A stretch of DNA of 64,000 bases, from the NCBI RefSeq assembly GCF_000149955.1, contig NC_030989.1, positions 823,079 through 887,078 on the forward strand. Direction: 5' to 3'. Position numbers and translations under genes: made by a program. Below, piece after piece: positions 56,062-64,000 of the stretch; the stretch's first letter is position 1, and the number at the start of each line of letters is the position of its first letter. This DNA is from Fusarium oxysporum f. sp. lycopersici 4287. Taxonomy: Eukaryota; Ascomycota; Sordariomycetes; Hypocreales; Nectriaceae. A model generated the notes under the pieces. That model was not told where the DNA came from, made no database searches, and saw only the letters and a program-made list of their open reading frames with translations.

Positions 56062-59000
56062 GGAAGTGACACTAAGGACGTCAAGAATGCACGACCAAAC
56101 CGGCAGACAGCGAGACTCGACCTGGAAGATCCAATGATGGGGGAGGGCTGCTTCTGAGACTCTTTTGCGTAAGCAGCGAGGTCTCTCGCCGTTGATATTA
56201 AGGACTCAGTGATAGAACGTGGACGTCAAGGAGCATCCCACGGGCCAGATTTGGCGAGTTAAGCCAGTGATGGCAGAGACAACGGAAAGCCTCCTATGCA
56301 ACCTGTAAGGGGCAAAAAGCCCTGAGTGACGGGAGAAACCCCATGGTGACGGACGCGCATCCACTGCCACGTTCTCAACGCGTTGAAAGACTATCACCAG
56401 ACGGTGGAGCATTTGGCAAACGGCCAATCCTACACAGTTTCCAGAGCAGAAGAGGCAAAATGGAATATGTATTCATTTGTGATTCAAGCACGAGCGAGGT
56501 TGTAAAGTTCAGCATATGGCAAATGGAGTCGTGGAAGGAGAATCTAAAAACCTGATGTTTTGCCAATTCTTGGTTGCTTTTTGCTACCATGATCCGTCCA
56601 TGAGAGACATGTGCCAGCCCTCTCAGGTCTCCCGTTTACCAGCCACCTGATCGAACGGTGACTGTTTGACTCATCAGACTTGTGGTTGCAGAGCAAGCTT
56701 CAAGCTTTGTGGGCCAAATGCGCCGTACTCCAGCCTAGCAAGGGTTACGTATCCACTTCAGAACAACGCGGCGTTGTCTTTTGCTGCATGCACTCAACCG
56801 TTGGCAGTTTGGATGTAGGCTAGATGATACTTCTTTTCTCTTTCAGCCAATAGTGCGTTGTTTGTGTGCCCTACCTGTCCCAGAGCAGTCCTCAATAAGC
56901 GTTTGTTGCTTGTTCATCTGGTTTTTCCGTCACCTTGCCAGCCTCGAAAATTCACAGAAGCGGCGCAGGAAAAAGACGATAAAAAATGTCCTTTACCGCT
57001 ATTCGCTGCTGTCTCCCGCCTCATCGTCAGGAGAAGGGAAAAGGAAAGAAGTCCCCACTAACCACGCGGTAGACGGATCAACGTGGAGGAAAATGCAGCA
57101 GCAAGGGGTTGCCCGATGAGTTGGCATCGACAGACTAGGACATGGGCCTAGGGCGGTGACAGCTACAGTTGCAGCGTTCAAAGGAGCCATTCCATGGGCA
57201 GAACGTGGACTCTCTACGGCCCCGTGACCCGGCCGGGACGGAAGGGTATGTGCAGCCTTCCCGGTGTCACTTACGATATTTCCTCCTTTTTGTTTTCATT
57301 ATTATGCAGGCTCCCTATAAGCCAAACGAGGAGAATCTCGTCTGTTCGATGTTGCCTTAGCCGGCTTAACACCAAAGGAGGACAAAGTCCGATCCCTGCA
57401 TGTATCCCAGCATAAAAATGTCCCTAGGTTCGGGAGCGGGTAGATCTTCCCAGGGCAGATGGATATCACACGGATCGCTCTGTAAAGATTCACGATAATC
57501 ATGTGAAGACTGAGACAATTTCCAATTTTGCTTTTTCGTCTTTGCCAATATAGGTTTTCCTGCTCTTGCTGGGAAAACGAAAAGAAGCAATTCGATAGTA
57601 CTGAATTTCGTGGTGCTTCATGTAAGGGAGAGTTAAGTTCCGTGGTGGGCCTTGGTTAAGAATGTGATAGAGTGTAAGAGCTCGCATAAAAAGGTCTCAA
57701 TTAAACACAGCCTATCGGGAGATCATCATCTGAGTTTGACCCAGAGCTAGAGAGCCACTAACTCAGTAGTCGTAAACTCATAATTATTTCAAGAAGAGGG
57801 TTTGGTTTCAATTGTAAAATTAAAGGAGTAGGTGTCAGGACTAAAGATGAACGAGTGCTTATTTGCTCATCAGTACTCCGTATAAGCACGCAAAACTCAT
57901 GGTGACGAAGTGATTATGATACGCATAGAGGAAAAACAGAGTTTGATACGCGTTCTCGTGTAATGAAAATTAGTGGCGGTAACGTTAAGGCTCCGGGAGG
58001 GCTGCAAAGTTGATTGTGTAGCTGATCTAAAAAAGGCGATTGCGTGGTTTACTTGCATAGTAATACGCTCTAACTCAATCACACTAGGACGTGTGATCAA
58101 AGTTCTGTCTTTGTTTTGAGGCTGTTGTAAAGGAGTCTCGGCTTCGGCTAAGTGACTGAAGGCTGAGGCGCTATTAGATGTGTTCCAGAATAATTGACTG
58201 TCGTTGAATCAATGGATTGGAGCGGAAAAGAAACACGTAATTGGAGAGTACGAGGCTGCTGTGAGACCAGGTTATCCCTTCCCGTACAGAGTTACTGTCT
58301 TATTCCTCGCTCAATGCCATGTGATGCTGTGTGCTGTATGCTGTGTTGAGCGATGAATGGCCATCGTTTGGTGTCTGGTCGCGGGTACCTTGCAGACCCT
58401 ACCTCTTCTGGGCGGCCCTATCGCTAATCCTGGTCGGTATGGATGACTCTGACCTTGGGTATCGATTGGATCATTGTGATAGCTCACAGAGGCCCAATAA
58501 ACTCGCCCCGAAACCTGTTGCGGCATGGTTGGAAGAGATGCTGGTTGGCAGAAGAAGTCGCTCTCTGAATGGTTGAGGAAGAGAGGTTAGAGAGGTGAGA
58601 CTCGAGGTTTATCTGTCCGTGCTGTGCTTGTCTTTGTCTTTGACTGGGGGCATGTCTTAGTGATCCCCTGCTTCAGGAATGCAAACGCTTTGGAGGCACT
58701 TTTGGACTGTTCAGCGTACAGCTTATAGATCGTGATAAGAATTAAAGGACTCGTCGCCATCGCCGTTTGGTGTCTTGCTTGCAGCAGCCTCCAAACTCTA
58801 TACCCTGGTTCATAATGAGGTACATCCGGCTGTAGAGGTTGTCACCATGCTTAAAACCAGATTGTATGTATATTTTCTGTTGGGTCTTCATCTTTGGAGG
58901 CTGCCAACATTTTCTTTGTGCCTGAAGAGCGAGGAGGGTGGTATGGCAGTAAAAAGGGTTACATGGGATTCATGCAATTCGCCGGCCATTCATCAATGCC

Positions 59001-60275
59001 TCACCTGAGCCTTTCCGAGTGCCTTTTTCTTCCTGCGCCCATGACTAACCATGCGTTGATGTGTTGTATTCCGGCCGGTCACGGTCATTTATCTGTGATT
59101 ACCTGATGGTCAACCTCCGACATTTCGACCTGTACGTGGTTAGCCGGATGTAAGTGCGGTGTGGATTCGCCCAACCCACACGTCAACCACATCGAGCCAT
59201 TGAGTTTTCACCGTCTCGACTCGCTTCGTTTGCCTTGCCTTAGCTCTATCCTCGATACCCCATAACTCAAGTTACTTACCGCATGTAGCGGGCGGGTTCT
59301 TGCCGTAGCCAACGGAAAACCGTGGAGTCGGTGGGATGATGTGGCTGTCAGTAAATGGACCAAAGAAAAAAAAGAAGAGTGAAAAAGTCAGGTTTTGTTT
59401 ATCTTTTTCTCGGTTGTTGTTGCATTGTCGATGAGTCGGTCTAGCAAGACTAGTCGTCAGTAGTAGAATTGATATGGTGTATAAGGAACGCACTCCATCT
59501 CCATCTTGAGATCGATTCGCCTCGCTTGGCTTCCCCATTGCTTGCTTGATCATTCTCGTGAGGCCGTGATCTGTGCCTTCCATCAACCGCACTGCATCTC
59601 ACTCTACATCAACCATTGTTTCCACCTGCACACGACTTTACGACCTTGTCTCACGACCAATATTTGAAGAAAATTCAAAACACGGGACATTTCAGTTTCG
59701 ATCAATGTTGTGCCAACCTTTCGAGTTTTCGCTACAGAACGATCCTTGACCATTTCTTTGCATGCCCGCAACCTTCAACTTGACATCCGCGAGATTACAT
59801 TGTCTCATTCAAGTCTAAGACCTGGGCGACTCGACTCGACTCAATTCAATTCTGATCGACCTAGTTTCGATAGATTTAAGTTCCAGTTCAGTTCAGTCCG
59901 CATTTTGGCGCTTATTTTCGAGTCTCCCTTGATAAGACTCTCCCTTGGGTCCCCCCGGATTCTCGACTTTGCCGCGACTGTCTATAACACCAGCTTACGG
60001 CCCTCTCCCTTTCTTCAGCTTGCTCTTAAACTCCTCACCTGAGCTATTGGGTCTGGTCTTGGGTGTGCTCGATCCCCAGAATTAGCATTGCTCCCTTGCA
60101 TTTGCTACTCATCCAGCCAACCTGCTGGGGTCTTACTTACAAACAAGCTTCTATTTACACGAACAGATCACCACCTTGTCGACACCAACCAGTCACACTG
60201 GTAGTTGGTTCGAGGTCTTTAAAACTTACATCATTCTCGTCGTTGGTTCCTTTGTTCAATTCACAAAATAGCGCC
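56062..60275. other. 4.2 kb spacer; right end is the TBC gene leader
   Basis: No supported gene was found. Frames such as 56781-57119 and 58775-59106 have no domain or splice support. From about 59600 the plus strand turns C/T-rich and leader-like up to ATG 60276. Confidence 0.5.
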
Positions 60276-63200
60276 ATGTTGCCATCCAAATTTGGGAGTG
60301 TGCGGCAGAAGCAGCCTGAACGCCGAACCAGTTTACGACTTGATCCCAGCATAGTGGCTTTGCGATACGAGAAGACAATACCAGCAGAACCTCCGATTCT
60401 CATTGTCTCACGAGACCCTACTCGGCTCTCACGTCGTCCTTCGTCTTCTTCGGCATCATCTCACAGCTCCCGCCACCGTCCTATTGTGATTGTACCTCCT
60501 GGTATTGTTGCACCACCTGCCGAGGAGCACCCGGCCCTCCGAGGCTCATCATCATCGTCATCATCATCATCAACACCAACTCTCAGGACTTCTCCCGTGT
60601 CAGTGGAAGAGTGGAAGCGTGATTCTGGGGTTGCTAGAAACAAATCTACTTCAACAATTCACGAAGAAGAGGACGAAGATGGCCACTCGGAACCCGAATG
60701 CAAAAACAAGATTCCTGCAGTGGAATCAAACGCATCATCACTGGTATTATCCGTCATGCCGCAGCCCAGTACGACAACGCAGCGAGACGAATATTAAGAG
60801 GACGACGAGCACCGCGATCTCAAGGATGATCNNNNNNNNNNNNNNNNNNNNNNNNNNNNNNNNNNNNNNNNNNNNNNNNNNNNNNNNNNNNNNNNNNNNN
60901 NNNNNNNNNNNNNNNNNNNNNNNNNNNNNNNTTCATCGTCACCTCGTACTTCTTGTTCTTCCTCTCCCCCCACCATTACCAAGGGCATATCAAGATCGGG
61001 GTCCTCTCGGTTCGGTACATTTTCACAAATGTTCAACACCCCAATTCAACCCTTGTGGCGGGGCACCGCTAGCACCGCCAATTCCAGCGCGTCTAGTACC
61101 CCAACCGTCAGTGCACAATCCACTATTACCACAGCCCTTGGCGCTACTGCCAACGCTACCGTCAACGCTCCAGCCACTGATGCCGATACGGCGATTGATT
61201 TGGCTGAGTCTGGGTCGCTTCCGTCGGATAAGGAACAGGGCTCTTCCCGTTTTTGGAGCAGGTCCCGTTCTGCCTCCACAACCTCGAATAATAGCACTAG
61301 CACTGCTACATTGGCGGGCACCACAACCATTTCATCTAATAACGATCTCCCCTTTGTTCCCCTCGACGTGTCTATCCCTTGCGAAAGTCTCCTCGATGAT
61401 GCCTTCATGAATACTGTTTCTTTTTCCAATCGCGGCAGCATCATGTTGGGAGCTCAAGACGCCGCCGCCATCGACGGCGCTATCAAACAGCACACCATGT
61501 CAATTGATTCGTCCTCTTCTACCTCAACCTCTACAAACGCCGACACGTTCGCGACCAGAAACAATGACGAGAGCGACTCGGGCCGCGCCACCCCAACTCC
61601 CACTCCCTCAACTACTGCTCCTCGTTCCATCACTCCTACTCCTACAACGCCAACGACCCCAAAGTCACAGACCCTTCCTCGACCCAGCGACGAGTCCAAC
61701 GACATGAATAATTCTGTTAAGGGGGCAGGCGATGGTTCTCCTCAGGGCCTGATGTCAACCCCCGACATTCGTGTCTTGGCCGCCGACGTGGAGAAGGAAT
61801 CTCAAAAGGTGAGATCGCTCTATACTGTTGGCGATGGTTCTCACGGTGAGCCTGGCAAGAGGCACTCGTACTGCGAGCGTCTTGAACCAACTCCCGAGGT
61901 CCCGTCCGAGGAGAATGAACTTGACCCGTATGGTTTTCCTTGAATGTCCCTGTTGTAATCATTGCGGACTGTGATTTATGCTAACCTGCGCCTCCTCTTT
62001 AGTGTTCCAAATCACCTTTCTCCGGCCTGGCAAATGCCCGCATCTGGAAGTTCTTCTTCCCTGCGGTCTAGAGGTGGAGGGCTCGAAGATTGGGATGACC
62101 TTGAAGGTGCCCACGTTGACCGATATGGCTTCATCACACTACCGCCTCCGCCTGGCTCAAGAATGGGCACACCAACAGAGACGCGGTCAGCCTCGGGCTC
62201 CCCAAGAAAACGTAGCTTGCTACAGAAACGAGACCCCTATAGTTTGACATCCACTCTCAGTGGTAGTGGCCGACGGACTCCAACCAGGAAGGTTTCCGCA
62301 AGGTCGCTCAACACACAAACATCCGAATTATCAGTATCAACATCGCTTCGCTCATCTCGATCAGTAATACGGCAAGCCAGCAACTTGCTGCCCCACAATC
62401 GCGACAGGCGGTGGATGGACGAAGCAGGTGACATGCTCAATGCAGCCCCCAGCCTTCAGGACATCGTGGACGAGATTCAAGCCGAGAAGTTAACAGAAGT
62501 TATGAAGCGCAAGGAATGGGAAAGGTCAGAAAAATGGAGGAAAATGGCTAAAGTTGTTCGTAGGGGCGGCGAGGGTGAGGGCATGGAGTTTGAGTTCGAC
62601 ATGAGAAACCCGAAGCTGATTGAAAGGACATGGAAAGGAATACCCGACCGATGGAGGGGAGCAGCTTGGTGGTCTTTTATGGCCACCAGCGCGAGGGAAC
62701 ATGAGGGATCACCGTCCGAGGAGAGAATCGTAGCCGAATTTCATCGGCTCCAGCGACGAAGCTCCCCAGACGATGTACAGATCGACTTGGACGTGCCCAG
62801 GACCATCAGCCGCCATATCATGTTTCGACGACGTTATCGAGGAGGCCAGCGACTACTGTTTAGGGTCCTCCACGCGATATCAATCTACTATCCTGAGACA
62901 GGTTATGTTCAGGGCATGGCTTCGCTAGCAGCAACACTGCTATGCTACTTCGACGAAGAGAAGTGCTTTGTAATGCTGGTGCGAATGTGGCACCTCCGTG
63001 GACTGGCTCGTCTATATCGTCCAGGTTTTGAGGAACTCATGGCAGCCATGGGTGACTTCAGTAAGCACTGGCTCAATAAGGAAGTAGCCAGTAAACTGGT
63101 GAGTCTGAAGCCTCTCGATACCTCAAGTTAGGCACTGACAATTCTAGGACGAGCTGTGCATTGACACTACTGCTTATGGTACACGCTGGTACCTGACGCT

Positions 63201-63510
63201 ATTTAACCTTTCCGTACCCTTTCCAGCCCAGCTGCGAATCTGGGATGTCTTCCTCCTATTGGGTAATGACCAGCCTTCTATGTCTGAATCACGAAAGTCC
63301 GAGAGCAACACTCCTCAGACAGGGGAATACGATGTTTTGCACGCTACTAGTGCAGCATTGGCTCAAGCCCTTCGAGAGGTCCTCTTGGACGCGGAATTCG
63401 AGAACGCCATGAAGGCATTAACATCATCTATCCCTGTCAAAGATGAGGATCTTTTGATGAAAGTGGTCAAGGCGGAATACAAACAACACCACGGCAAGAA
63501 GAAGACGTAG
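60276..63510 (+). CDS. TBC-domain Rab GTPase-activating protein, interrupted by an assembly gap
   Basis: The visible pieces are 60276 to about 60794 (the frame meets TAA 60795-60797), the gap at 60832-60931, then 60932-61927, 62003-63098 and 63148-63510. Introns at 61928-62002 (75 bp) and 63099-63147 (49 bp, branch CTGAC) are clear. The N-terminal part is Ser/Thr-rich and disordered, with a poly-Ser run. The TBC domain lies mostly in the 62003-63098 exon: GIPDRWRGAAWWSFM, then DVPRT with the arginine finger, the GYVQGM glutamine finger, and after the second intron YGTRWYLTLF and IWDVFLLLG. Both catalytic fingers are kept, so it should act as a GAP for a Rab-type GTPase. The TAA 35 bases before the gap is most simply sequence error next to the gap or an intron whose acceptor lies in the gap; a truly broken gene is less likely. 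Total length cannot be given. Confidence 0.85.
60545..60573 (+). repeat. (TCA)n poly-Ser microsatellite
   Basis: A TCA/TCG run encodes about nine serines in the N-terminal region of the TBC protein, about 260 bases before the assembly gap. Confidence 0.85.
60832..60931. other. Assembly gap, 100 N
   Basis: There are exactly 100 N, the customary placeholder for a gap of unknown length. The sequence in the gap belongs to the 5' half of the TBC gene. Confidence 0.98.
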
Positions 63511-64000
63511 CAAGTCTTACTGCCATGACTCAAGTCCAACGAGGGCATTCTCCTTTGTCTTTTGGTCTGCTTTCTCTTTGTACATGCGAAGCTGTATCAC
63601 GATACCCTTCAAGGTTCTTTCCTGTTTTGCGTTGCGTTGCGTTGCTGATACCCCCTTCATGCTGCGGCCTCTGAGGGACCACATGCCTAAACGAGGCCAT
63701 TCTTTTCTTTGCATTGGTTCATGGGTGCGTCATGGATTCAGAAAAAGGATGGGATTTTTTCCCTTTTGGTGGTTGATAGCGTTTGGAGCCACGGAACCTA
63801 ATCTTATATACCCCTCCGGGCATCACTTTGTTTTACTGTCTTGCTTCCAGGGTTGCTTTGATGAGGCTTGGGGAAATACGGCGTGTGATTGCACTTTAAT
63901 GTACATGAGGAGGACAAAGAGAGGGCAAAAGATGTAGAATAAGGAGAGCCGAGAGATGAATCAAGGAGCGGGCGCTATGTTAGGTTATTAGCCTCGAAGT
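63511..64000. other. 3' flank of the TBC gene
   Basis: This is downstream sequence with a short GCGTT pentamer repeat near 63628-63645. A frame at 63578-63937 has no support. Nothing else is recognisable. Confidence 0.5.

Noticed and set aside
60490..61410. 306-codon ORF spanning the N gap
   Set aside because: It is open only because N is read through, and it is out of frame with the TBC gene on both sides of the gap, so it is a shadow.

Overview
The window is nuclear DNA of a filamentous ascomycete, most likely Fusarium or a close hypocrealean relative. It has eukaryotic housekeeping genes with short introns (46-127 bp; GT...AG with CTAAC/CTGAC branch points), small early exons, long gene-poor spacers, and a run of exactly 100 N at 60832-60931 that marks a scaffold gap. 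The genus is inferred from protein and intron style and was not tested by a search. Intron boundaries were placed by hand from splice consensus, reading frame and family conservation.

Layout. 1-1763 is the 3' part of a Pro/Gln-rich protein. 1764-7054 is gene-poor and holds decayed coding remnants on both strands and an intron-containing tRNA-Glu(UUC) at 6156-6246. 7055-10535 is a convergent pair: an ERAD-type ubiquitin-conjugating enzyme (UBC7) and an auxilin/SWA2-type clathrin-uncoating co-chaperone. After a 4.2 kb spacer, 14705-24101 carries a secreted DUF1996 protein with a long intron-containing leader, an 868-residue single-pass membrane protein, a pICln/LOT5-like protein, a small coiled-coil protein and a secreted cellobiose-dehydrogenase-like flavoenzyme without a heme domain. 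25902-36294 holds a three-exon protein of unknown function, an IMPACT-family (UPF0029) protein, the chaperonin subunit CCT3, a PRKRIP1-like spliceosomal protein and a histidine phosphatase with a long unusual tail. 37445-43725 is a 2070-residue hybrid histidine kinase. 43726-49904 is a 6.2 kb spacer with no recognisable gene. 49905-52841 is a divergent pair: a cytochrome-b561-like membrane protein and allantoicase. 53440-56061 encodes an ankyrin-DIL protein. 60276-63510 is a TBC-domain Rab GAP broken by the assembly gap.

The genes do not form an obvious cluster. They are mostly core cell-biology genes (protein folding, ERAD, clathrin and membrane traffic, snRNP assembly and splicing, two-component signalling, purine catabolism) mixed with two secreted proteins. 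No secondary-metabolite cluster, CRISPR array, prophage or intact transposon is present. The points most worth a second look are the decayed gene region at 2-5 kb, the DUF1996 protein's His-Gly tail and long leader, the free-standing CDH-like dehydrogenase, the Cys/His cluster in the histidine phosphatase, the unknown 25.9-28.0 kb gene, and several perfect short inverted repeats in spacers.
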